Positions 43,965 through 51,837 of a DNA stretch of 64,000 bases are shown piece by piece. Where the stretch lies: contig DATAKL010000058.1 in NCBI GenBank assembly GCA_036261625.1, positions 124,001-188,000 of the forward strand, written 5' to 3'. The position numbers and the translations under genes were made by a program. Source of the stretch: JAAXKN01 sp036261625. Its GTDB lineage: Bacteria; Bacteroidota; Ignavibacteria; Ignavibacteriales; SURF-24. How positions within the stretch are numbered: the first letter of the stretch is position 1; each line of letters starts with the position of its first letter. The notes under the pieces are model-generated. The model saw nothing but the letters and a program-made list of their open reading frames with translations. It had not been told where the DNA came from and made no database searches.

Positions 43965-44194
43965 TGACAGTACGACTGCAATTTACCTTCCGCAATGGAA
44001 GAAATAATAAATGCTATCGGAAGCATTGCTACATCTGGCGGACTGCCACGGGGTCTACTGCCGAGGAGTGTCTTAGGAAAGCAGAAAGGACCGTTGATTT
44101 AACAATATACAGGTTCAATAGGATTCATTATGTCGAAAGGGCGAAATGCGAAATATTTAGAACTACACCAGAATTACGGGAGGTAGCACAATGA
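43961..44194 (+). CDS. Small basic protein, unknown
   Basis: 77 aa, start overlapping the DUF5131 stop. Rich in Arg with three Cys (two near residues 18-23, one near 63). No family recognised. Its stop overlaps the next start by four bases. Confidence 0.5.
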   Translation: MMTVRLQFTFRNGRNNKCYRKHCYIWRTATGSTAEECLRKAERTVDLTIYRFNRIHYVERAKCEIFRTTPELREVAQ

Positions 44195-44337
44195 ACATCT
44201 ACTTCGGCTTTGGAATAATCGGCCTTATCCTGCTCGCTCTTCACATCCGCGAGCATCTGGACCTAAGGGAATTTCGCGACAGCCTCAGGCACGTTAATCC
44301 GGAACATTTAGAGTATTTACAGAGGGGTGGAAAGTAA
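44191..44337 (+). CDS. Very small single-span membrane protein
   Basis: 48 aa, ATG overlapping the upstream stop, too short for usual gene cut-offs but with tight coupling. One hydrophobic span (residues 3-18, Gly/Ile/Leu-rich), then a charged tail. Function unknown. Confidence 0.55.
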   Translation: MNIYFGFGIIGLILLALHIREHLDLREFRDSLRHVNPEHLEYLQRGGK

Positions 44338-44338
44338 A

Positions 44339-44527
44339 ATGACTGACGACGTATACACACATATTTATTTCCCTCCTAATGCTAAGGAGGGAATTCTATG
44401 CCGGATAATTCACGGCGCAAAAGCGGATTATGTTGATTTCAAGGACAAGCAGATCGTTCGAATTGAAATCCTCATGGGGAAATTGTCGGAAAGAAAGTTC
44501 AATTCACAAATGGAGTTGTTTTCATGA
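44339..44527 (+). CDS. Small protein, unknown
   Basis: 62 aa from ATG 44339 (GGTGG twelve bases upstream). Beta-like N-terminus with a Tyr-Thr-His-Ile-Tyr-Phe-Pro-Pro pattern. Overlaps the next gene by four bases, consistent with coupled translation. Confidence 0.5.
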   Translation: MTDDVYTHIYFPPNAKEGILCRIIHGAKADYVDFKDKQIVRIEILMGKLSERKFNSQMELFS

Positions 44528-44688
44528 AAGATTTATGGATACGCAAACCAAAGGTGACTTACATCAAACAAGATTGCACTCAACCAGGATGCCCGAGCGA
44601 CACCATGGTAAAGAAAGGGCAGGCAATCTACTGCAAGCTCTGCGGCTGGCACTATTCCCGGCAGGGATCGGGGAGGAAGGTGGCCTAA
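44524..44688 (+). CDS. Small zinc-finger-like protein
   Basis: 54 aa, start overlapping the previous stop. Contains Cys18, Cys23, then Cys37 and Cys40 in Tyr-Cys-Lys-Leu-Cys-Gly-Trp; the arrangement could bind one zinc. Its stop shares a base with the next ATG. Unknown role. Confidence 0.55.
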   Translation: MKDLWIRKPKVTYIKQDCTQPGCPSDTMVKKGQAIYCKLCGWHYSRQGSGRKVA

Positions 44689-45479
44689 TGTCCGTTCAGT
44701 ATAACAGGTGGAATTATAATCTTTTCGTAAAGCCAACAAAGAGAATTGTTTCCTGGTTTTCGAATGGTGCCGCTTCCTTTACAGCCACATTGGCAGCGCT
44801 CAATAAATACGGTGATATTGAGATTGTAAATTGCGACCCAGGCAGGGAGCATCCGGACAACAAGCGCTTCCTATAGGACGCTCAGGACGTATTCCACAGA
44901 AAGATTCAGGTACTCAAGAACCCAAATTTCAAAGATCACTTTGACGTATTTAGAAAGTTCAGGTTCATTAAAAACAACGAGGGTGCCCCATGTACAGGTA
45001 TGCTTAAAAAGCATCTCCGCTATCAGTACCAACTACCGGATGATATTAACATTTTCGGCTATACAATCGAAGAGAATCACCGCCTTAAGAAGTTATTAAA
45101 GAATGAACCTGGATTGGAAGTGGACGATATTTTAAGGGAAAACAATCTTAACAAATCGTCCTGCCTTGAAATAGTTCAATCCCTCGGAATTGAGCTTCCG
45201 GCAATGTACAAGCTGTTATATAATAACAATAACTGCATAGGGTGCCCGAAAGGGGGGATGGGATATTGGAACAAAATAAGAATCGACTTTCCGGATACAT
45301 TTGGGGAAATGGCCAAGTTGGAAAGAGAACTTAAGTTTGCTATTAACAAGGACAAAAAGGAAAGAATTTTCTTAGACGAGCTTCAACCCGACAGGGGAGA
45401 TTTTAAGATAGATCAACCTGGCCCTTGCGGCTTTATTTGTCAACAATTCAATAAAAAAATAGAGGAGGTGGTTCAATGA
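44688..45479 (+). pseudogene. PAPS reductase-like PP-loop protein interrupted by an in-frame amber codon
   Basis: One reading frame of 264 codons, interrupted only by TAG at 44874-44876 (codon 63). Before it: Phe-Ser-Asn-Gly-Ala-Ala-Ser (24-30), the PP-loop. After it the frame continues with Ala-Pro-Cys-Thr-Gly-Met and Asn-Cys-Ile-Gly-Cys-Pro-Lys-Gly-Gly-Met-Gly-Tyr-Trp-Asn-Lys-Ile-Arg, hallmark motifs of phage PAPS-reductase-like enzymes that activate sulfur or modify nucleotides. Translation of the second half could restart at ATG 45000, but that would lack the PP-loop. Likely a nonsense mutation or sequencing error; readthrough cannot be excluded. Confidence 0.85.
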
Positions 45480-45510
45480 GAAGATAAAACAAGAAGGTTG
45501 CTAATGACTG

Positions 45511-45540
45511 TGTGCCGGTTTAAGGATCCGGCACATTTTA
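45511..45540 (+). terminator. Intrinsic terminator
   Basis: An 8-bp perfect stem TGTGCCGG/CCGGCACA (45511-45518 with 45528-45535) followed by TTTTA. It ends the accessory-gene transcript before the ASCH gene. Confidence 0.75.
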
Positions 45541-45555
45541 TAAACTAAAACGGAA

Positions 45556-45993
45556 ATGAGAGAAATGAAAATAAAAGCTATATCCCTTAAACAGCCCTGG
45601 GCAAACCTGGTCAGGGACGGATTCAAGACAATCGAAACACGCAAGTGGGCTACAACCTACCGGGGCGAAATCCTTATTTGCAGCAGTCTTCAGCCGGATA
45701 AAGACGCCCTCGCGCTCTATGGCCCGCATGCCGACCGCTTCCCGGGACACTCTCCGATCACAGCTGAGCCTGCCGGCATGGCCCTTTGTATAGCTGAACT
45801 TTACGACTGCCGGAAGATGACCCGCGCCGACGAACGCCGGGCGCTCTGTCACGTGTACCCGAACGCGCACAGCTTCTTCCTCCGCAACATCCGGAAGATT
45901 GAGCCCTTCCCGGTTAAGGGCCAGCTCGGGATCTTTGAAGTTGAGATCGAGAGAGTTACGCTTATTCAGGAAGTAAAGTTTAACAGGAACTAA
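45556..45993 (+). CDS. ASCH-domain protein
   Basis: 145 aa. Start Lys-Ala-Ile-Ser-Leu-Lys-Gln-Pro-Trp-Ala-Asn-Leu-Val, then Thr-Ile-Glu-Thr-Arg-Lys-Trp and Tyr-Arg-Gly-Glu-Ile-Leu-Ile are the hallmarks of the ASCH fold (PUA-like). ASCH proteins bind RNA or act as small nucleases/amidohydrolases. A C-terminal Gly-Gln-Leu-Gly-Ile-Phe-Glu-Val fits the fold end. ATG 45565 is an alternative start. Confidence 0.85.
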   Translation: MREMKIKAISLKQPWANLVRDGFKTIETRKWATTYRGEILICSSLQPDKDALALYGPHADRFPGHSPITAEPAGMALCIAELYDCRKMTRADERRALCHVYPNAHSFFLRNIRKIEPFPVKGQLGIFEVEIERVTLIQEVKFNRN

Positions 45994-45996
45994 ACC

Positions 45997-46221
45997 ATGA
46001 TGGTAGTAGACAACGAGTTCGACTTCGGGCAAACGGTTTATCTTAAGACCGATCAGGATCAGCTTCCAAGGATGGTGACGCTTATCCAGGTCGGTCCCTC
46101 CGGCCACCTCCTTTATTATCTGAGCTGTGGCCCAACAAGTACTTGGCACTATGAAATGGAGATTTCTGCAGAACGAGTATGGGGAAACGAGGCCAATGTT
46201 GATAAAAGAAAAAATAATTAA
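45997..46221 (+). CDS. Small conserved phage protein, unknown
   Basis: 74 aa, beginning with an acidic stretch and Phe-Asp-Phe-Gly-Gln-Thr-Val-Tyr-Leu-Lys-Thr-Asp, a sequence type common in small phage proteins. Beta-rich; ends with an acidic/basic tail overlapping the next gene. Confidence 0.6.
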   Translation: MMVVDNEFDFGQTVYLKTDQDQLPRMVTLIQVGPSGHLLYYLSCGPTSTWHYEMEISAERVWGNEANVDKRKNN

Positions 46222-46567
46222 ATACCGACAAAAAAGCGGTTTACAAAGAAACATTAAAACCATATATATCCCGCAAATGAATTTAGAGCAGCTTCTTGAG
46301 GAATCGTTTAAGAAAGACCCTGACAATGTAAGGATCGTACTGGGCGTCCTTTTGGGTAACGGCGTAATTAACAATCACGCCTGCAGGGATTACCTGCTTT
46401 ACCAGGAATACAGAGAGCTTAGAGCATCCGGAATGAGGGTCGTGGACATCTACGAGGAACTTTCCGAAAGGAGCTGCCTGAGGGGAACCCCGATCGGGGC
46501 CAAGCGTATCGAGAAGATAATTTTACAATTTAAGCAGAGGAACAAGGATTTAGTCAATGCCGGGTAA
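46196..46567 (+). CDS. Small helical protein preceding terminase
   Basis: 123 aa from ATG 46196, with weak ribosome-site support; ATG 46277 is an alternative and an upstream frame also exists. Helical, with a Tyr-Arg-Glu-Leu-Arg-Ala-Ser-Gly-Met-Arg-Val-Val-Asp-Ile-Tyr-Glu-Glu-Leu segment that resembles a DNA-binding helix-turn-helix. Its place just before the small terminase gene suggests a packaging or late-regulation role, which is unproven. Confidence 0.5.
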   Translation: MLIKEKIIKYRQKSGLQRNIKTIYIPQMNLEQLLEESFKKDPDNVRIVLGVLLGNGVINNHACRDYLLYQEYRELRASGMRVVDIYEELSERSCLRGTPIGAKRIEKIILQFKQRNKDLVNAG

Positions 46568-47177
46568 GAGAAAACCATATGAAAAAGAAGTGACCGCGCA
46601 GGAAATGCGTTTCTGCAGGTTCTATATCGATAAGTGTAATTATGCGGATGCTTACCTTGCGGCCGGCTTTAATTCCAGCCGCAAGACAGCTGGCCGGAAT
46701 GGGTATAGGCTGCTTCACAATCCCCGAGTCTGGGAATACTACCAGAAGCTTCTTTCCGAGATCGACGCAAACGAGCTCATTAACACAAAGGAAGTAATAC
46801 TTCAGCTGAGCCGCATAGCTTTTGCCGACATAAAGAATTACCAGCACTGGAAAGGCAAAGCAAGGATGGCCGAGAAAACAATCGACGGCGAGACAGTAAC
46901 CTACCTGGACGGCCCTGAGATTATCCTGAATGACTCAGACCACGTGGATGGATCCGTTGTTAAGAAAATATCAATGTCGCCTAAGGACGGCTTCCAGCTG
47001 GAGCTCGAGCCGAGGCTCCCGGCACTGCAGCTTCTGGCCAAGATCAAGGGTATGCTTATCGACAAAAGCGAAGCCATTGTAAAGAACGTCAACCTGGAAT
47101 CGCTCACGGATGAGCAGCTGGAAAGGCTCGCCCAGGGCGAAGCGGTAGAAAAGGTGTTGTTAGGCAGTGGCAAGTGA
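46557..47177 (+). CDS. Terminase small subunit
   Basis: 206 aa. The N-terminal helix-turn-helix region (Gln-Glu-Met-Arg-Phe-Cys-Arg-Phe-Tyr-Ile, Ala-Tyr-Leu-Ala-Ala-Gly-Phe, Gly-Tyr-Arg-Leu-Leu) and the following Glu-Val-Ile-Leu-Gln-Leu-Ser-Arg-Ile-Ala are typical of Terminase_2-type small subunits that recognise the packaging site. Followed immediately by the large subunit, whose GTG lies inside this gene's end. Confidence 0.88.
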   Translation: MPGKRKPYEKEVTAQEMRFCRFYIDKCNYADAYLAAGFNSSRKTAGRNGYRLLHNPRVWEYYQKLLSEIDANELINTKEVILQLSRIAFADIKNYQHWKGKARMAEKTIDGETVTYLDGPEIILNDSDHVDGSVVKKISMSPKDGFQLELEPRLPALQLLAKIKGMLIDKSEAIVKNVNLESLTDEQLERLAQGEAVEKVLLGSGK

Positions 47178-48717
47178 TATTTCCATACGGGCCAAAGCTG
47201 AGCTTGAAAGACGGAAGCGCAGGGCGCAGCAGGAAGAGCGCCGGCTCCATTACCAGCAATTCCCCGAGGATTATATGGTAGAGCGCCTTAAAGTCCCAAG
47301 GGAGGCCATCCAGTGGAGTCTTAATCCGGGTTATGAAAACTATAAGTGGGACGGCACAAAGGATCCCATTTTAACCATTATGAAGTCTCTGGCTGAAAGC
47401 AAGTGGGTGGGCGTGGAATCCGGAACGGGTACCGGTAAAACTTTCATCGGGGCGCATATCGTTTGTTGGTTCCTCGAATGCTTCCCGGGCAGTATGGTAG
47501 TGACCACGGCCCCGAAGGAAAAGCAGCTCCAGCTGCACCTCTGGCGCGAACTCGGAAGGATCCACGGGAAGTTTGGCCGGGGCGAGCTCTTAAAGCTAAA
47601 GCTCCGGATGAAGAAGGGGGAAGACGACTGGCTGGCCGTAGGCTTTGTGGCCGGCGTGGGAAGTAGTGAGGACAGTGCCACCAAGGCGCAGGGCTTTCAC
47701 GCTAAGGACATGCTAATCATTTTGGAGGAGACCCCGGGTATTCCGGAGCCTGTTATAGCTGCTTTCCAGAATACCTCTGTTGCCGAGCATAACCTTATTC
47801 TTGCTTTCGGCAACCCTGATCATCAGCTGGATAACTTACATAAATTCTGCTCTCTGGGTAATGTGGTCCCGGTCAGGATCTCGGGCAAAGATCACCCGAA
47901 TGTTGTTACGAACAACCCGAACTTCATACCTGGTGCGCAGAGCCGGGAGGGCCTTAAAAGGATGTTGGAGAAATACCACTCTCCGGAAAACCCCTTGTAT
48001 ATGTCCCGCGCCCGGGGGATATCTCCCGCTCAGAGCATGGACAGCTTAATCCGCCTGGAATGGTGTTATGCAGCAAGAGACCGCAGAGAAAAGTATGAGG
48101 ATGAAGACCTGAAAGGAAAAGTTTTTGTTGTTGAGTCTAAAGTGGAAGGTGATCGGGCGCTCGGAGTTGATGTGGCCAACAGTGAATTCGGGGACAAGGC
48201 GGCCATCGCCGAGGGTAAGGGAGTTGTTCTTTTTAAGGTCGAAGACTTCCAGTGCCCGGACAGTAATCAGCTGGGCAAGCGTGACGTCTACCAGCGTATG
48301 AGAGATAAAAAGATCGAGGCCCACAGGGTAGGGATTGACGGCGTCGGAGTAGGTGCCGGCACCGTAAACGCTTTGAAGGAAATGGGGCAGAAGGTTGTCT
48401 CCCTGGGTGGGAGCGATAAGCCCCATTGGAGCAAGCTGGAAGAGGAGTTTAATAACCTTAGGAGCCAGATGTACTGGCAGCTGAGGGAAGATCTTAGGAA
48501 TAATGTAATCTGCCTTCCGGACGATGAGGAATTGTTTGCCGACCTGGTCACGCCTAAGTGGGAAGCCAGGAACGGTAAGATCGTGGTTGAAAGCAAGGAA
48601 GACATTAAGAAGCGCCTCGGGCACTCTCCCAATAAGGGGGATGCTGTTGTGTACTGGAACTGGATAAGGCAGCAGAAAAAGAAGTCCGGCGGGATCTCCG
48701 GCGGGATAAGCTATTAA
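47167..48717 (+). CDS. Terminase large subunit
   Basis: 516 aa, GTG start overlapping the small subunit. ATPase: Walker A Ser-Gly-Thr-Gly-Thr-Gly-Lys-Thr (85-92), Walker B Met-Leu-Ile-Ile-Leu-Glu-Glu (182-188). Nuclease domain: Asp335 (Gly-Val-Asp-Val-Ala), Asp391 (Gly-Ile-Asp-Gly-Val-Gly) and an acidic residue near 498 (Lys-Gly-Asp-Ala-Val). It pumps DNA into the procapsid and cuts it. The variant motifs fit terminases of PBSX-like and related phages. Confidence 0.95.
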   Translation: MASDISIRAKAELERRKRRAQQEERRLHYQQFPEDYMVERLKVPREAIQWSLNPGYENYKWDGTKDPILTIMKSLAESKWVGVESGTGTGKTFIGAHIVCWFLECFPGSMVVTTAPKEKQLQLHLWRELGRIHGKFGRGELLKLKLRMKKGEDDWLAVGFVAGVGSSEDSATKAQGFHAKDMLIILEETPGIPEPVIAAFQNTSVAEHNLILAFGNPDHQLDNLHKFCSLGNVVPVRISGKDHPNVVTNNPNFIPGAQSREGLKRMLEKYHSPENPLYMSRARGISPAQSMDSLIRLEWCYAARDRREKYEDEDLKGKVFVVESKVEGDRALGVDVANSEFGDKAAIAEGKGVVLFKVEDFQCPDSNQLGKRDVYQRMRDKKIEAHRVGIDGVGVGAGTVNALKEMGQKVVSLGGSDKPHWSKLEEEFNNLRSQMYWQLREDLRNNVICLPDDEELFADLVTPKWEARNGKIVVESKEDIKKRLGHSPNKGDAVVYWNWIRQQKKKSGGISGGISY

Positions 48718-48738
48718 AATAAATTCGAAGGATAAAAA

Positions 48739-50394
48739 ATGAGCGAAAATTCAGCAAAGCAGAAGACGACAGCCTATATCGTCAAATACGACCGGCCCGA
48801 AAATAATGAGCTTGTAAGGGTGGCCACAATACAGAAAGCAAGCCAGCAGCAGGAAGTCCAGACACTTAACGTTCAGGGGGTATTCTATCCTCCCTTTGCA
48901 TATCAGGATCTTGCAGGACTTTACGGCATCAACCCTTACCACGACAGGTGTATAAACGTTAAGGCGGCCTGCACCGTGGGTCTTGGTTACATCATAGAGG
49001 CCGTGGACCCGAAGGATGAGAAAGGCAAGCAGAAAAACGAGGAGTATAAAAGGCTCAAGGATTTTATCGAGAACCACTCCAAATATGCCGGAAAACCTTT
49101 TCCCGATACTCTCCTTGCCCTGTCCATGGATTACGAGATGACGGGCGACATGTACCTCGAGGTTGTAAGAAACAACGTCGGGGAAATTGCCGAGGTATAT
49201 CATATGCCCTTCAAAGAAATGCTGATTAAGTACGATACTGTTACCAGAATACAGACCGTAATCCAGTGGATTCCCCCAAGCCAGACCGAGTTTCAGCCAT
49301 TCGGGTCTAAAATACAGAAACCCAACGGTACTGGCTATGTAAGTGAGTTTATCCACATTAAAAATTATAATCCCAATAATCGCTTCTACGGAATGCCTGA
49401 ATACCTGGGTGCCCTGGCCGACATCAGCAACGACGTATCGGCCGCAACCTACCAAAGGGCCAAATTTAAGAATAACTGCCGCCCGGACGTCCTGATCGAG
49501 GTAATGGACGATTTTAACAAGGACACGCTCCAGCTGATAACCGACTTCTTCCGGAACAACTACAAGGGAGAGGAAAACGCAGGAAAGGCGCTTGTGCTCT
49601 TTACAAGCGAGAGGGAAGGCGGCAAGGACCTTACTGAAAAGATTAAAGTCACCCCCTTTGACTCCGATCTTAAAGAGGCAAGCTTCCGCCAGACGCGCAT
49701 CGATTACAGGGATGCCGTCATCGCGGCCCATGGTGTGCCAAAAACACTCCTTTCTATAGCTCAGGCAGGCAAGCTCGGCAACACTGAAAGCGGCGACCTG
49801 AAGATCTTTATGGAGCTCTTGATTGAGCCGCGTCAGCAGCGCATGGAATTTATGTTAAATGAAATGCTTATAAAGCAGGGACTCGGAATAACCAAGTTCA
49901 GGATCAAGCTTAAGGAGCTTGACATCGAGGATGCCAAGAGCGCGGCTGAATTCCTTACGGCCATGTCAACTATCGGCGCCTGGAAGAAAAATGAGATCCG
50001 CGAATATACCGGCAAAGAGGCGATTGAGGGGCTGGATGACGAAATGCCCCTGCTTCCTGCAGGCGCCGCCGATCAGGGAGGCACACCCGCCTCTGTAGCC
50101 CAGAATGCTGCGGCCATGAGCCTTAACGGCATCCAGATCCAGGCGGCCACAAAGATAGTTCAGGCAGTCTCGGCAGGCGATATACCGAGGGAGTCGGCAA
50201 AGAATCAGCTCAAGATCTTCTTCAGCCTTAACGACGAGCAGGCAGAAGCGCTCCTTGGCGACGCGGGTACCGGGCAGGTAATACAGCCGGACAAAAAGAC
50301 CGGCACCCAAAAGGCCACTCCGGAGGAGGAAGGAGCCGACCTGGTAAAGAGCCTTGTTGTGTTAAAGAGCTTTCTTGAAAAATCAGTAAACTAA
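48739..50394 (+). CDS. Portal protein
   Basis: 551 aa, GAAGGATAAAAA before the ATG. N-terminal and central regions follow the PBSX/SPP1-type portal pattern: Tyr-His-Asp-Arg-Cys-Ile-Asn-Val-Lys-Ala-Ala, Pro-Glu-Tyr-Leu-Gly-Ala-Leu and Ile-Asp-Tyr-Arg-Asp-Ala-Val-Ile-Ala-Ala-His-Gly-Val-Pro. The C-terminal 100 residues are charged and Gln/Ala-rich. Forms the ring at the capsid vertex through which DNA passes. Confidence 0.92.
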   Translation: MSENSAKQKTTAYIVKYDRPENNELVRVATIQKASQQQEVQTLNVQGVFYPPFAYQDLAGLYGINPYHDRCINVKAACTVGLGYIIEAVDPKDEKGKQKNEEYKRLKDFIENHSKYAGKPFPDTLLALSMDYEMTGDMYLEVVRNNVGEIAEVYHMPFKEMLIKYDTVTRIQTVIQWIPPSQTEFQPFGSKIQKPNGTGYVSEFIHIKNYNPNNRFYGMPEYLGALADISNDVSAATYQRAKFKNNCRPDVLIEVMDDFNKDTLQLITDFFRNNYKGEENAGKALVLFTSEREGGKDLTEKIKVTPFDSDLKEASFRQTRIDYRDAVIAAHGVPKTLLSIAQAGKLGNTESGDLKIFMELLIEPRQQRMEFMLNEMLIKQGLGITKFRIKLKELDIEDAKSAAEFLTAMSTIGAWKKNEIREYTGKEAIEGLDDEMPLLPAGAADQGGTPASVAQNAAAMSLNGIQIQAATKIVQAVSAGDIPRESAKNQLKIFFSLNDEQAEALLGDAGTGQVIQPDKKTGTQKATPEEEGADLVKSLVVLKSFLEKSVN

Positions 50395-50405
50395 GAGGTT
50401 ATGAA

Positions 50406-50714
50406 GTGAAAAATATATTAAGAGAACTTGACGGCAGGCCGGGGGCATATATGTTTTTCTGTCCCGGTTGTAAGCATGGTCATGTCGTTTACACAGATCC
50501 GCAGCATCCGCAAGCAAGCAATGGCGCTCACTGGGGATTTAATGGCAACCTTGAGAAACCTACATTTTCGCCGAGCATTCTGGTAAGTTGGAATGAAGGG
50601 GAGAATTATACTCCCAAAAGATGCCACTCTTTTGTAACTGATGGGAAAATCCAATTTCTTACAGACAGCACTCACGAGCTCGCGGGTAAAACCGTAGCAC
50701 TGGAGGAGTTTTAA
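50406..50714 (+). CDS. DUF6527-like phage protein
   Basis: 102 aa, GTG start at 50406. Phe-Phe-Cys-Pro-Gly-Cys-Lys-His-Gly-His, Trp-Gly-Phe-Asn-Gly-Asn, Pro-Thr-Phe-Ser-Pro-Ser-Ile-Leu-Val and Cys-His-Ser-Phe-Val-Thr-Asp-Gly-Lys-Ile-Gln-Phe-Leu define a widespread phage family often mislabelled in databases; the Cys/His residues may bind metal. It sits between portal and head morphogenesis genes, but the role is unknown. Confidence 0.75.
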   Translation: MKNILRELDGRPGAYMFFCPGCKHGHVVYTDPQHPQASNGAHWGFNGNLEKPTFSPSILVSWNEGENYTPKRCHSFVTDGKIQFLTDSTHELAGKTVALEEF

Positions 50715-50715
50715 T

Positions 50716-51696
50716 ATGCCCTGGCAGCATGAAGCAATAGAAGAAATCGACGACATTCTCTGCATCATTATGAAAGCAGATAAGTACCAGATCCTCGCCA
50801 ACACCTTAAAGGTGCTACTTCAGAATGCTTGGGAATCTCTGAAGGAAGCGGCCATTGAAGAAGCTTTCCAGGAGTTGGAGAAAGGAGAAGGGGATCTTAC
50901 TGAAGATGATGTAAAGCAGCTGCTGAGTTCGCTTGAAGTAAAACTCGGGGAGCCTCTTTTCAAGGCCTGCCTGCAAATAGTAGCCGATCACCAGACGAAG
51001 GCATACAAACAGGCCTTCAAGAAGATCGATGGCAAGACCACAAACGTGGAGTTCTCTTTCAACAAAACTTCAAAGGATGCCTTAAAATGGCTCAGAGAAA
51101 ATGAGACCTACTGGATCGGGAAGTTCTACAGCAACCAGATCACGGGCAAGCTCGATGCAACCCTGAACGAATTCGCCAAGGGGATTTTCGAACAAGGCCT
51201 CTCCCGTGCCGAGGGTGGAAAACTACTCAGGAGCGCCTGTAAAGACTTTTTTGACAAGCCGGAAGGCTTTAAGGGCCACATCACGGAGTACTGGGAGGGC
51301 CTTTCAGACCATATTACCACGCGTGCGCGCGAGTTTGGGCGCGTGGATGCCTACGACCGCGCGGGTATCAAATACGCGAAGATAGTAGCCGTGATGGATG
51401 CCAGGACCAGTGAGATCTGCAAGCATATGAATGGGCGTGTATTTCCAGTGTCCCACCTGAGAGACATCCGGGACAAGCTTATGGCCGCCAACTCTCCGGA
51501 GGAGGCAAAGGATGTTTCACCATGGCTTAAGACGGCCCAGATCACAGAGCAAGTTGCCGGGAAGAGCACTAAGGATCTGTTATCCGGAGATCTTACGAAG
51601 ACTCTGGCTTCTCCTCCTTATCACTTCAAATGCCGAACGATTACAGTCGGCGCCACCCAGGAAGAGTACGACAATCAGGATAAGAAGGACTCATGA
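50716..51696 (+). CDS. Phage head morphogenesis protein (SPP1 gp7 / Mu F-like)
   Basis: 326 aa. The C-terminal domain contains Met-Asp-Ala-Arg-Thr-Ser-Glu-Ile-Cys-Lys-His-Met-Asn-Gly-Arg and, later, Pro-Pro-Tyr-His-Phe-Lys-Cys-Arg-Thr, the two hallmark motifs. The N-terminal half is helical. It is a minor head protein thought to stay inside or near the portal and to help DNA exit. Confidence 0.88.
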   Translation: MPWQHEAIEEIDDILCIIMKADKYQILANTLKVLLQNAWESLKEAAIEEAFQELEKGEGDLTEDDVKQLLSSLEVKLGEPLFKACLQIVADHQTKAYKQAFKKIDGKTTNVEFSFNKTSKDALKWLRENETYWIGKFYSNQITGKLDATLNEFAKGIFEQGLSRAEGGKLLRSACKDFFDKPEGFKGHITEYWEGLSDHITTRAREFGRVDAYDRAGIKYAKIVAVMDARTSEICKHMNGRVFPVSHLRDIRDKLMAANSPEEAKDVSPWLKTAQITEQVAGKSTKDLLSGDLTKTLASPPYHFKCRTITVGATQEEYDNQDKKDS

Positions 51697-51837
51697 GGTC
51701 CTTCTTCCTATTTCAACTCTGTCAAGCCCTTAATAAAATATTTTCCTTTACCTACTTTTTTGCGGTTTACTACCTTCCGTGAGAGAATTACTTTACCCCC
51801 TGAAGAATTAATAATAAATTAATTGCGGGTAGAAGTA

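Noticed and set aside
44874..44876. Amber codon as evidence of phage genetic code change
   Set aside because: TAG is used as the normal stop at 10301, 22688, 54439 and 57468, and the tRNA present reads GTA, not TAG.
48751..49731. 326-aa - strand frame opposite the portal gene
   Set aside because: Shadow of a strongly supported gene, with no motifs.
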